64,000 nucleotides of DNA from Macrostomum hystrix (Eukaryota > Platyhelminthes > Macrostomidae): NCBI GenBank assembly GCA_950097015.1, contig CATNEN010000039.1, forward strand, positions 1,178,001 to 1,242,000, given 5' to 3'. Of this stretch, positions 11,321-22,132 are shown in pieces; the first letter of the stretch is position 1, and every line of letters starts with the position of its first letter. Made by a program: the position numbers and the translations under genes. Below the pieces are notes generated by a model, which was not told the DNA's origin, searched no databases, and was given only the letters and a program-made list of their open reading frames with translations.

Positions 11321-11375
11321 CACAGACCAAGAAATATGACTTGGTCTTTATATTTCTTATATTTCTTGGTCTGTG
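11321..11375. repeat. Perfect 17 bp hairpin (CACAGACCAAGAAATAT)
   Basis: Arms 11321-11337 and 11359-11375 are exact reverse complements around a 21 bp loop. A variant of the arm (CACAGACCAAGTAATATAAC) recurs at 11422-11441, and its reverse complement occurs near 42918-42938. Confidence 0.85.
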
Positions 11376-11561
11376 GGCGGCGGCCACCCCTGCCCTCCCC
11401 CCTGCATTTGCATCTTTGCCCCACAGACCAAGTAATATAACTAGACTGCGCATGCGGGTGTTCCCCACACTAAGGGGTGCGTGTCTTGTTTGTCATAGAG
11501 GAAATGGCACCCTCAGTTTTCCTTCCCCCCCGATCGATAATGGAACAGTGGGATAGTGGCA

Positions 11562-11650
11562 GCTCGCGGCCGCCGGCTAGCCGACACTTCCACTAGTCAA
11601 AAAATACTCGGCTAGCCGGGTGAATCCATGTGGACCCACGGGGGGGTAGG
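11562..11650. repeat. GGCTAGCC-type transposon end, copy 1
   Basis: This segment (GGCTAGCCGACACTTCCACT, then an A-rich run, then CTCGGCTAGCCGGG and a CCCACGGGGGG tail) is the reverse complement of 39368-39450 with few changes. The latter lies just upstream of a P-type transposon, so both are probably ends of one transposon family. Confidence 0.65.
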
Positions 11651-13738
11651 GGGTAGGGGGTAGACGTCCGATAAATTTTACATGGATCATGCTACTCGTC
11701 TACTGCAAGTAGAAAGTATGAAATATGAAGTATGTAACTGGCTATCTAAATATTTTTCCTTTGCACTGATAATCATTTATTTCCAAACATATAGGCAAGC
11801 AAACCACAGTTCATACTAATTAATACAATACAACTAAAGCTGAATGAGTTTAGATGGGACTTACTGATTAAGTGGATTTTACGTGTAATAGATATATGAC
11901 GCTTTTCTATCGTGCTAAGTAAGAACCAAGAAGTGATCACCCCGTCTCAAACAAATGATACTTCCACCTTAACAGCGAGGGCTTAATGGCTTATCAGAAG
12001 CCAGAACTAAAATTACAACACATCCACTGTATAAAATGGCTATAAAACGAAATAATTAGTAAATATTTAGCATCACAATAAAATATCGGATCAAAAAAAT
12101 TCATTAGTAAAAATAATACGGAAAAAATTCGAACCCCCCTCGTAACACTCAAACAGAGCGCTCTTTCTATCAACACGCCACACAGGTTGAGTTATACATG
12201 CATAGAAAGACATATTTATACTAGTTATAAGACAAAAACAAAATCAAATCATATTTATTTTAATTTTAAATTACTCATATTTATATAACTTGGTTGCTAG
12301 ATTATATTGGCTTCATTTTTGACGGCAGTTAATTGAAAAATTAAATTAAAGCTGTTTTACCCAGCTCTCCAACCCGTAAAATAGGCTTTTCATTCTACCC
12401 AGAATTCCAGAACCAGAATCAGTTCTAAAATTCCAGAAAGTATAGCGGTATAACTCTACAGTGCCTTAAAAGAAACGAAACAGAAACAAGTAAGACTGAT
12501 TATGTACTCGTAATTATTTATGACAATGATCCGAATAAGGTATTAGCAAAAAATAGCTCGCTGTGGGTCTAGTGTCACTAAATGATGTGCCATTGCCCGC
12601 AGTCCTTCTGCAATCATTCTCAATATAATTGTATTCATTTGTCTATAGAATTCGTCACTTTTTTAGTGTTACATGGGAAGAAAGAATTGTATTTTTATAA
12701 ATACTCTTTTTACATGTCAAAAACGAGTCTGAATAGTCCGGATTTTACGTCAATTTCATAACTTTACGTGCGTATGGTATAACAAATAATTATACAGAAC
12801 TAAGTATGCGCATTAAAAAAAGTGTATTAGTACTTCTCAAAAAAAGATTTTCTTAGTTACGTTGTAGTATAATTTTTTATTTAAGTTTTTATTTAATAGT
12901 TTAGAATTGTTTAAATAAAAAACGCGCCCTAATGCGCTGCGCCACCAAACTAGTTTAGTTGGCATTTTACACTTAGGATATCATTACATCCATAACAGAT
13001 TGTACTTTACTGTGTCTAGAGAAGGTATTTTTTAAAGTTACTTTGTCAATTTAAGTATTGAAATTTTCTATTAATTTTTTTATAACAAAGGTAAGCAATG
13101 TTTTTTCGTTTTAAATTTAGTTACTAGTACTACTTATGCCAGCAAATCGAAATCCCAATCCAATTGTTTTGATTTTCAACATTTATTAACTGACACAATG
13201 AAAATGTTACATGTAAAGTTAATAATAGATGTTAGTTAAAACCTAAGACTAAACTACTAAGAGTGTTACTAATGCAACTTATATCCAAATTATCAGTCAG
13301 TGGTCTGGCTGACTAGCTAAATTTTTTAAACCAAAATGATAATTGCTATAAAGTATAGACTTCAAGTTTTTAATACATTTTAACTTTGCTTGCTTTTTGG
13401 GCTTCTTGAACTTTGACTTACTAGACTTAGCTGCAGGGTGGTCCATGGACCCAGCGGGGAGGCGAGGGTCTCTTGAACTTTAGGTCTATATAAAATAGTT
13501 CTTGTTTTGATAGGATGATAAATCTGTGGCTACTAAGGCTTTTTGATGTGCTGATTTCATTTTTAATCAGATTTGTTATAGCTTTAACCCCCTACCATGC
13601 CATAGTCAGAAAAGTGGTAGAGTGCATGTCAAAACAATTTTTTGCTCCTCCCAAAATTGTACAACGTTACTACCTGCCTTGCAACAATAATAATTAATAT
13701 ACCTGGCATAAATAATGTGGTGTGGAATTTTTCATAAT
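11651..13738. other. AT-rich intergenic DNA
   Basis: No open frame longer than about 60 codons with any recognisable motif. Near 12120-12190 the minus strand has a faint tRNA-like look (GGTTCGAA box) but no cloverleaf that I can support. Confidence 0.4.
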
Positions 13739-14222
13739 GGCAGTGCTTATCCCCATGGTACTGTAGAAATAATTTTTGTCTTTTTCCTATGGTACCGTGG
13801 GAATAATTTCCTGCTTATCCGCACGGCACACTGATAAGATAGCTGTCCTAATCATCTATCTTTTTATCGTGACTGCAATTTTTTTTTCTTCCGGTTTTTA
13901 AAAGCAAGTAAACAAATAAAAGTTTTCTGCTTTTTTCGCAATTAGTTAACCAATACGGTGGCTTTTTAAGTATAATATATAAATATTGCTATTATTTATA
14001 TATTTAAAAGAATACAACTGAAGTGTGTATTTTTCTAATCTTATAGCTCAAGCCTTCTAAGCCTATAATCCAGTCTATTACTTTACGCATCTCTGGAGCT
14101 ATGTTGAAGATAGGACAGCTATCTCGTCAGTGTGCCGTGCAGATAAGCAGGAAATTATTCCCACTGTACTGTAGGAATAAGACAAAAATTATTTCTACGG
14201 TACCGTGGGGATAAGCACTGCC
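13739..14222. mobile_element. MITE copy 1: ~108 bp TIRs, 9 bp TSD
   Basis: The element begins GGCAGTGCTTATCCCC and ends with the reverse complement; the terminal inverted repeats extend about 108 bp and contain the palindrome CCACGGTACCGTGG. It is flanked by exact 9 bp direct repeats TTTCATAAT at 13730-13738 and 14223-14231. The interior (about 260 bp) is AT-rich and non-coding. Nine-base duplications with long terminal repeats fit Mutator-like elements best; Merlin-like is an alternative. A second copy is at 43028-43534. Confidence 0.92.
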
Positions 14223-14912
14223 TTTCATAATTGTCTTTGGCCATAACCAGCTCGGCAGCATCCAAAGAGCAGAAAGAATCGCAGCTACATTTCTAACCTT
14301 TATTAGTGACTTCAATCAGGCAATATTTCCAAGCTTCCAACTTCCAAGCATTCTGTAGCATTTTTTACTAGATTTGTCACTATATACCCTGTGGCTATAT
14401 AACAGCCAAGTAAACTAAACTAAACTGAACTGAACTGAATTGAACTGAATTGTTACGAATACTATAAACTGAATTGTTTCTGCACTGCACTTTTTGTTTC
14501 ATTTAGCGCAATTTTAAATTTATTCATAAAAATAATTTTGCAAACAAAAGTAAATTTATGCCATGCGCTTGTACACCTTTTTATAGAACAGCAACCCTTT
14601 TGTGACATAATATTCTCACTAGGCCCTACCCCTATAATATTTTTATATTATTATGGTACAGGCATACATAATACAAGAGTTACAAGATGAAATAAGATTA
14701 TTATGGTCAGTACTGATTATATTATAAGAAATTGAGATTATCAAACCAAAAAAAGAAACAAAGGAAATTTAAATTTAAATTAACTCAAATTTTAAAGCAT
14801 AAAGTAGGCACTAAAGCTTCGTATTTCAGTTTGAGTCTTAAATTAAAGTGCATAAGAAATAGTGCAATAAAATGGTTTTATTTTGTAATTCTAATTTTTT
14901 TCTTACACACAG

Positions 14913-16164
14913 ATGGTTCTAACTGGTGCCAATGTGTTTTTGCAAAACAAAGGAAAGGCAGGTAAGTTTTCTTATGGTCAGTATTACTTAAAAATATACT
15001 ACAGGGATATATAGTAAGACTAGAACTCAAGAAATAGTAATGTATGAGTAGGCAGCATTATTTTTAATACAAAACATTTTAGTCCATTTATGCAGCATAA
15101 CATTGTTTTTTTCTAAAAGTCTTGAATATTGTTGTATTTTCTAGGCTACATCATATGTTATATTCTCTGTGGGGTGCATCTATTAATTTACATAAAAGCT
15201 AGAAATAAATAAATATAATAATTAGTCACTATGTTTTGGTAAAATTTAAAAATTCAAATCTTCCTTTAATTCTAGTGTGGACCGCCGAACTGCGTCGCGA
15301 GTATATGAGTCTGCCAATCGAAGAAAAGCGACGTCTTCAAGAAGAAGCTAAAAATCAGCAGAAGAAAATAAGAAAAGTGGTAAATGATTTAAAACGTACA
15401 GGTGAGACATACGTACTTATTATATTAACCCGACGTGGAACCGATTTTACCACGTCCAATGACATATCGCCTAATGTTAGAAGCGCTATGGAGCCCCATA
15501 TAAATAAAATAGCAGAACTAATGGATGACGCGAAAAAAGCAGAACAACAAAATATGGCAAATGAGCGCAGTGATGTTCAGCTTGCTGAAACTAGTCAGCC
15601 ACGAAACCTAGCTTCTGTTTATAGCGATGTGAAAAAAATGCGACAAGAAATTTTTTAAGGGCTAAAATTGCACATAAAACAGCGACAGGTTTCGACGGCA
15701 AGATTCCATGGAGCCTTGTCGGAAAAAGTTGCAAATTCATTCCAGAATTGAAGGACCCCCATCACTTATCCAGAGAAAAATGTGTAGCCATTTTAAAGGA
15801 ACTCGAAAATACAGAACTGACATTTTGTAATTCAGTTTCCATTGATGTATCACCTGATCATGATACACCAATAAGTGCCTCTCATCTGCATCAACAACAG
15901 GCTCAAGTGATGGAAGAAGGGCTACAAGTCGATGACTACCATAATATCACCACAAGTGACTTGGAGAGTGAAGGAGATACGGCACTGACTTCTGTAACCG
16001 CGAAATATCGGCAACACTTTCACGAAAGTGAAAGTTCAACAAATTTTAATCCTTTCAATACTCCATTTGTAGATGACGCAAATAGACTTGCTCAGTCATC
16101 TTTATATGGGGCGAGCTCTGCACCCAACATTACGCTTAGACTAGATACTAGACAAACGGAATGA
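14913..16164 (+). CDS. Unrecognised two-exon gene with one frameshift
   Basis: Exon 1 runs from ATG 14913 to 14961 (donor GTAAGT) and exon 2 starts at 15276 after TTTAATTCTAG. The phases join cleanly to read KGKAVWTAELRREYMSL. Exon 2 stays open to a stop at 15656-15657 but clearly continues in the +1 frame (FLRAKIAHKTATGFDGK) to TGA at 16162-16164. One base too many in the T run at 15651-15656 explains the break, by sequencing error or real decay. The joined product would be about 310 residues. The first 60 residues (sLPIEEKRRLQEEAK pattern) faintly resemble an HMG-box-type helix. The C-terminal half is Ser/Asp/Gln-rich and low in order. The ATG sits directly after a CACACAG acceptor-like sequence, so an upstream exon is possible. 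Function unknown. Confidence 0.55.
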
Positions 16165-16334
16165 AATTTTAATATGAAACAATTATTAGAGGCCCACACG
16201 ACGCCAATAGCTTAATATTAGATAGTATAATATTTAAGATGCAATATGCTATGGTTTTCAATGTTTTCAGCCGAAAATAGTCACTGTGCAGAGAGCTGCT
16301 ATCTTTACAGGGACTAGAGTCTATATTCTGTCAA

Positions 16335-17095
16335 ATATTGCTGGGATTGTCAATGTGCATTTATTGCTTTGACATTTTTCCTCTGCTTAAAACTAATGCT
16401 GGGATTGTCACTGTGCATTCATTGCTTTGACATTTTTCCTCTGCATAAAACTAATGCTGGGATTGTCAATGTGCATTCATTGCTTTGACATTTTTCCCTC
16501 TGCATAAAACTAATGCTGGGATTGTCAATGGGCATTCATTGCTTTGACATTTTTCCCTCTGCATAAAACTAATGCTGGGATTGTCACTGTGCATTCATTG
16601 CTTTGACATTTTTCCCTCTGCAAAAAACTAATGCTGGGATTGTCAATGTGCATTTATTGCTTTGACATTTTTCCTCTGCATAAAACTAATGCTGGGATTG
16701 TCAATGTGCATTCATTGCTTTGACATTTTTCCCTCTGCATAAAACTAATGCTGGGATTGTCAATGTGCATTCATTGCTTTGACATTTTTCCCTCTGCATA
16801 AAACTAATGCTGGGATTGTCACTGGGCATTCATTGCTTTGACATTTTTCCCTCTGCATAAAACTAATGCTGGGATTGTCACTGTGCATTCATTGCTTTGA
16901 CATTTTTCCCTCTGCATAAAACTAATGCTGGGATTGTCAATGGGCATTCATTGCTTTGACATTTTTCCTCTGCATAAAACTAATGCTGGGATTGTCACTG
17001 TGCATTCATTGCTTTGACATTTTTCCTCTGCATAAAACTAATGCTGGGATTGTCAATGGGCATTCATTGCTTTGACATTTTCCCTCTGCATTTGT
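16335..17095. repeat. 59 bp satellite, about 13 copies
   Basis: The unit contains ACTAATGCTGGGATTGTCA, then GCATTCATTGCTTTGACAT and CCCTCTGCAT. Units are 58-59 bp long, varying by one C. The array is followed by about 100 bp of unique sequence (to 17190) that recurs in inverted orientation at 30045-30150 beside a second array of the same unit. Confidence 0.95.
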
Positions 17096-17190
17096 CAGAT
17101 AAATTTTTCTTTCACGAACGTGACGCGCCTCATCGTGGCGTGAAAGTGAACAGTGCGCGTTTCAATCTTTTGCACTTGCCAAGACGTCAC
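17096..17190. repeat. Terminal segment shared with 30045-30145 (inverted)
   Basis: The sequence from the last 59 bp unit to GCCAAGACGTCAC is almost identical, reverse complemented, to the segment starting GTGACGTCTTGGCC at 30050. It contains an imperfect hairpin, CGTGACGCGCC versus GGCGTGAAAG. Similarity stops at GACGTCAC in both copies, giving a probable element boundary. Confidence 0.8.
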
Positions 17191-17660
17191 ATAGAATTGA
17201 TAATATGATGCTGCTGACTCATAGAATTGATAATATGATGCTGCTGACTTATAGAATTGATAATATGATGCTGCTGTCACATAGAATTGATAATATCATG
17301 CTGCTGACTTATAGAATTGATAATATGATGCTGCTGTCACATAGAATTGATAATATGATGCTGCTGACACATAGAATTGATAATATGATGCTGCTGTCAC
17401 ATAGAATTAATAATATGATGCTGCTGACTTATAGAATTGATAATATGATGATGCTGACACATAGAATTGATAATATGATGCTGCTGTCACATAGAATTGA
17501 TAATATGATGCTGCTGACACATAGAATTGATAATATGATGCTGCTGTCACATAGAATTGATAATATGATGCTGCTGACTTATAGAATTGATAATATGATG
17601 TTGCTAACTTATAGAATTGATAATATGATGCTGCTGTCACATAGAATTGATGAGGTGATG
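17190..17660. repeat. 30 bp satellite, about 16 copies
   Basis: The unit is ATAGAATTGATAATATGATG plus CTGCTGAC(T/A)(T/C). The open frames through it (MMLLTHRIDN-type ten-residue repeats) are artefacts. The array ends inside the intron just before a CLIC exon. The reverse-complement unit, with a few changes, is found at 20228-20350 and 21498-21560. Confidence 0.95.
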
Positions 17661-17680
17661 TTGCTGATGGTGTGATCCAG

Positions 17681-18528
17681 TTGAGCCTCTGCGCCTTAAG
17701 TATCGACCGAAGCCGCGCAGTCCGAACCACATATACAAATTGTCGCTAAGTTGTCGCTACCTGCTCTCGGATGAGCTAACCTACGCGGATTGCCAACTCA
17801 TGCCTAAACTGCATCATCTGAAAATGGCCGCTAAGGTAGAATTCCCTGTTTGTCTGCCAGGGTTCGAATGCTTTTTTAATCTCAGAGTCTATTTAGCTCC
17901 AGCGGGCTAAAGATAGATTCTAAAATGAATGCGGGTCGGTATTGACTGTGAAATCAGATAGGAAAGAGATGAGACAGGATAAAGATGAGACAGGCGAGAG
18001 ATGTGACATGGAAGATGTAAGACACGGCACAGTTTTATACAGAGGAGAGATAAGACGGGAGATAAAACAGGGAAGATATGAGACAGTGAAGACATGAATC
18101 AGGGCCAAGATGCATGTGACAGTGTTCAGATTAGACAGAGGAGAGATGAGACAGGGGTGAGGTGAGATCGGAGAGACGAGACAGGGGTGAGGTGAGATCG
18201 GAGAGATGAGACGTCTTGGGTGAGATCAGAGAGATGAGACAGGCGTGATTCAATTGTTCGCATCGTCGATACATTTCAGTTCTATCGCGACTTCGATGTG
18301 CCATCAGAGCTGCAGCATCTGCAAGCCTATTATTCGGCCATGTACGAATGCGAGGCCTTCCGTTGTAGCTGTCCGGCCGACCGTGACGTCTATCAGTTGT
18401 ACCACGACAAGCTGCCTCGCGCATTGGTTGCTAAGAGACCGCAGCCCAGCCTGATGGACGACTCGCGGCTGTTGCTAGGCGAGAGCGGCACCGGTGGCAT
18501 TGGCAACAATGGTGCCGGCGTACATTGA
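17681..18528 (+). CDS. CLIC: CLIC-family protein (chloride intracellular channel / EXC-4 like), last two exons
   Basis: Exon 17681-17835 follows GTGATCCAG and ends AAG|GTAGAA. Exon 18280-18528 follows ACATTTCAG and ends in TGA. The first encodes LLSDELTYADCQLMPKLHHL, matching the conserved FLDGNELTLADCNLLPKLH segment of the all-alpha GST-C domain of CLIC proteins. The second starts FYRDFDVPSELQHLQAYYS and includes AFRCSCPADRDV, matching the family's (Y)RGFxIPxxFxGVxxYL and F..TCPDDxEI ending. The phase is 0 at the junction. CLICs are soluble/membrane-inserting glutathione-transferase-fold proteins; EXC-4 acts in tubulogenesis in C. elegans. The N-terminal thioredoxin-fold exons were not found; they may lie upstream beyond the repeats or outside the window. 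After the conserved part a 30-residue Gly/Ser/Asn-rich tail follows. The gene is partial here but shows no breaks. Confidence 0.82.
17940..18245. repeat. Degenerate GAGATGAGACAGG repeat in the CLIC intron
   Basis: Imperfect units of AGAGATGAGACAGG and GGTGAGGTGAGATCGG fill most of the 444 bp intron between the two CLIC exons. GT-rich words recall the satellites in the RING-NHL gene introns, but I cannot align them convincingly. Confidence 0.6.
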
Positions 18529-19678
18529 TGGGCTAACATTTATTTAGGTAGAAAATTAGGCAAGTTTTGTTCGTTTTTCTCTAGCGAAAATGCGACAGCT
18601 GCTTTTTAATTTTTTTAGTTTTTTTATGGTAAAAATGACTTTAAACGATTAATAATTTTAGTTTTTACTAATACTAATTCGGGTGTATCTCCGTACTCAG
18701 TAAGATAAAAACTGCGATTTTTGTCGCCGCTTGCTTGTCTGTAAACTACAATGCCTATAAGTACTTATACATTCATCCTTTGCGTGTGTTTTTCTGAACT
18801 AAAAGCATTCGATTTTTTATAAATATTACGAGGGGTGTCCCAAAAGTTCCCGGAATGTCCAACGTTGCTCTTCAACGGAGCCATGAAATTTCACGCCCAT
18901 GGTGTCAAATGAAAGGAAATTTTGTCAGAAAGAAAACAAAATTAAAATCATGTTCATATCTTTTTCTATTCAGGAGCTGCAGCAAGAAACGTGCGCGAAG
19001 GTCAGGGGTAGTGTTACACAAGCTCAAAAATCTATGAAAATGATTTTAAACAATAAAACACAGAACAGTTCGTTCACACTTTCCATAGACACTGCCACGT
19101 CTTTCTGACACGTCAGTAGCAGTGCCAGTATCAGTATCAGTATCAGTAGCACTAATTCAAAATGGAAATATCCAAAAATGGAGATGAAAAATGATTGCCA
19201 TAAATTTTGGAGCTTGTGTTAGTGCTCCGAAAGTTATTTTACTAAGCTCCACGAATGTAATTAAGTATGAGCATATATGTTTACAATGTCTCGCTAATTA
19301 AATTCTATGCCAAATTAAATTCCCGTTCTTTTTTTTAACGTGCAAAGCTTTCTACAAAAATATAGTTAGCTAGTACAAACCTTTATTAATTAATATAAAA
19401 TTGTTATTCAGATATAGTGCACTGTTATTTTAATACTTTCTTATAGATATTGCAGTAGTAAAATACAAAAAACGTACCGTTCTTGTATTGTGTTAATGTT
19501 AGTTAGCTCTACTAATGCTCTGTTTTGTTATTTACTTATCGCTGCTCATCATATGCTCATTTTATTCCATTCAAATAAAGCAACAATTAGAAAAAAATTG
19601 TTGTTTGCTTCAATCATTTTGTGTAGTAAACAGCTGAGATAAGCTACAAAATTCCTACTCAATGAGCTTGTAACATTG
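18529..19678. other. CLIC 3' flank and AT-rich DNA
   Basis: Likely 3' untranslated region followed by intergenic DNA. A GAGGGGTGTCCCAAAAGTTCC sequence at 18830-18850 resembles a mariner terminal repeat, with no transposase beside it. CAATAAAG occurs near 19576. No gene is seen. Confidence 0.4.
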
Positions 19679-19868
19679 GTTAGGGCCGGGTGAGTGGCAA
19701 ATCGGTCTAACGCGTTGGCCTCTCGCACCGAGGTCCCTGAGCTCGATTCCGCGGCGAGGCCACATTCATTTTGAACGCAGCCGCGGAGAGAAGACTTAGG
19801 GGCACAGCGATAGTGTACACTGCCAGACGATGAGAAAGTCGGGCCCTATAAGCCCTATCTTATTACTG
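19679..19868 (+). repeat. tRNA-derived SINE-like unit
   Basis: GGGTGAGTGGCAAATCGG resembles a pol III A box, and GAGCTCGATTCC about 45 bases later resembles a B box. The head is followed by a GC-rich body. It looks like the tRNA head of a SINE rather than a working tRNA, since no clean acceptor stem is visible. Confidence 0.45.
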
Positions 19869-20138
19869 ACGAATTTCCATAATTATTTCGATATCGACTG
19901 CCTCTCTAAAAACATATTTGTTGAAATTAGTAAAATATTCTACTTTTGTTTTCCAGCCCGCCAGCCAGTTCGGCGATGTGGACCTCGGAGGGAAAGTACG
20001 TAGTGTCAACGAGCATCCAGTCTGGTAGATCAGTCACTGACTGGCTGACTGCTGACTGACTGCTGCTGCAGCATCATAGAAGCAACTATGATGCTTCTCT
20101 AGAAATCATCATAGTTGCTTTGTTTCACGTGTTAAGAC

Positions 20139-20212
20139 TTGGCAGCCGAATATTCGTCATTGACAATGACATCGAGCCGGTGCGCCAGCGGGAGTGCTTT
20201 AGTAAAATTGTT
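20139..20212 (+). pseudogene. Methyltransferase-like family fragment (C1)
   Basis: The plus strand reads LGSRIFVIDNDIEPVRQRE, corresponding to SGQVFVMDNDIRSVQQLEN of paralogue A. It is isolated, lies upstream of the fragment that should precede it, and runs directly into repeat DNA. Confidence 0.55.
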
Positions 20213-20227
20213 TGAAACCCGTTAAAC

Positions 20228-20350
20228 ATTATCAATTCTATGAGTAAGCAGCATCACCTTATCAATTCTATTAGTAAGCAGCATCACCTTATCAATTTTA
20301 TTAGTAAGCAGCATCACCTTATCAATTCTATTAGTAAGCAGCCTCGCTTA
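20228..20350. repeat. 30 bp satellite, inverted copy, four units
   Basis: Units TATCAATTCTATTAGTAAGC plus AGCATCACCT are the reverse complement, with a few substitutions, of the 17.2-17.66 kb satellite. A two-unit copy with the same left flank (AATTGTTTGAAACCC) recurs at 21485-21560. Confidence 0.85.
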
Positions 20351-20625
20351 TCCTCTGTGTTTTTTTAAGCAATATGACTTCTTAATTAATTATTATATAA
20401 TTAAGCCGGGTTAATCTCAATGTGTTTGATGTGTTTGTCTCCTATTTTCATTATTTTGCCTTTTCATACTCAGATAGAAATTCATGGCATAGACTCAGAT
20501 CTCATTGGCCTAGATAGGATAGACTCAGGTGCTGTAGAGACTCAGATTCCATAGCCTGTGCTCACAAAATATATTTTAAAAACATTTTTGTTGAAATTAG
20601 TAAAATATTCTACTTTTGTTTTCCA

Positions 20626-21050
20626 GTCAGTCAGGCGACAAAGGAAACTTAGGGTTCTACCAATCTAGTGAATTTAGGGCCGCATACACAGTGTGCGAGC
20701 TCCCGAAGAAGCGGTTGTCCATTCGCCAGCTGATTCAAGCTGAGCTCTATGACGCCATCATGGGCTCAAACACCAGCAGCACCAGCTATGAGGTCCTGTC
20801 ACTCGGCTGCGGCCCAGGCAGCGACCTTCTTGCCGCCATGGACGTGTTCCAGCTGGTGGCCAAGTCAGAGGGTCTGGGACCACTTCAGATGGGCGTCACC
20901 GGTGTCGACATGTTTGATTGGCTGCTCTAGCCATTCCATGAGGCAGCCGCAGCGTTAGCTCTGCAGTGGCTAATCAGCAGCTTCCCGGAGCAGTTTCACC
21001 TGGGCCACAGCCAGGGACAACTAAAACCCAAAGAAAAGTCTATAAGTCAT
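20626..21050 (+). pseudogene. Methyltransferase-like family fragment (C2), motif I exon
   Basis: After a TTTTCCAG acceptor the frame reads FYQSSEFRAAYTVCELPKK and then EVLSLGCGPGSDLLAAMDVF, aligned with YYSDPEFREAYTSGEM and the glycine motif of paralogue A. An in-frame TAG at 20928-20930 follows MFDWLL, after which recognisable sequence continues (PFHEAAAALALQWLISSF). The related fragment at 35719-35873 has CAA at the TAG position. Divergence from A and B is high, so this is an older branch. Confidence 0.7.
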
Positions 21051-21284
21051 GTCAGGTGCGCATCCGTTAACTTAATTTAATCTTGGTTTGTAGTTTGTAT
21101 TTTATATATTATTGAAACGTTCGTTATAAATATGTTTGTTATAAATAAGTATATAAGGAATTGGCCCACGATGGAATGTCCCTGATTTTACTTCTCTGCT
21201 CTATTTATTTATTATTTATTAATTTTATTTATTAAAAAACTTAAATATATTTTTCATAATTTTCAATTTTTTATTACTAACTAG

Positions 21285-21415
21285 CAGACTACGGAGACTA
21301 CGTGGGACTACGGATGTTGCTACGACCTTATCCTGCTGAGCTATGCCGAGGTGCGGCTCTAAGACAAGTTTCGTCACCGACTGGCTGCCGCAGCTGCTAA
21401 AAGTGCAATAATTTG
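21285..21415 (+). pseudogene. Methyltransferase-like family fragment (C3), motif IV region
   Basis: The plus strand reads CYDLILLSYAEVRL, then breaks frame and resumes as FVTDWLPQLLK, corresponding to the FDIISVSFVDAG...KLPQML region of paralogue A. It follows C2 by about 250 bp, as a decayed next exon might. Confidence 0.5.
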
Positions 21416-22132
21416 TGTTGTCATTTTTGCTATTAACGCTGTTGTTGATTATCTGCTGCTGGTGCTAGACGCAGATCTTAGGAAAATTGTTTGAAACCCT
21501 TATCAATTTTATGAGTAAGCAGCATCACCTTATCAATTCTATTAGTAAGCAGCCTCGCTTATCCTCTGTGTTTATTTGTTTATTAGGCTCTAACCTGTTT
21601 ATTAAGTTCATTGAGTCGTTTATTCCTTCGTGTGAATCATCCCTTGTGTGGTTTGAGTCTGCGTTATTAGTAAACCAGCTATTACTTGCATGAGCGAAAA
21701 CCCAGAGTCACTTGAGTTCAAATCTGAGGCGAGCAAAAGACATTACGCTCACCAATTTTAATACTTTTGGCCTTTCTATTACCAGCGTTCTTTATTTTAT
21801 TCGGCATTCTGCCTGAGCTCAGTGGGCAAGCTTCTACCCTCAACTTCATCTATCCCGTAACTTTCATCCGCTATGAGCTTCTAACGGAAGCAAGTGTAAA
21901 ACATACCGACCCCGGTGATAGCCAAATAGGGCCTTAGCTTTAAAATCTCTTAATTTTTGTTATGCGTTTTAGAAAATTAGCAATTTTATTCATCAAAAGC
22001 TAAAAGTTAGTTTTTTGAAGTGCGAATATCGTTATTTTTTTAAGTTTCGGATGCTGAATTTTTGACGGCACATCAGGGGCTATCCAATAACGGCATGCGC
22101 GATTCCAGATGTGCACCTGTTCTACAAACTTA

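Noticed and set aside
12120-12190. Possible minus-strand tRNA gene (GGTTCGAA box)
   Set aside because: No acceptor stem or anticodon arm could be drawn; at most a SINE trace.
17205-17675. Plus frame of ten-residue MMLLTHRIDN repeats
   Set aside because: A 30 bp satellite is read in frame; no start context, flanking unique coding sequence or conservation was seen.
18830-18855. Complete mariner copy at the GGGTGTCCCAAAAG end
   Set aside because: Only one terminal-repeat-like sequence is present and no transposase motif is seen nearby.
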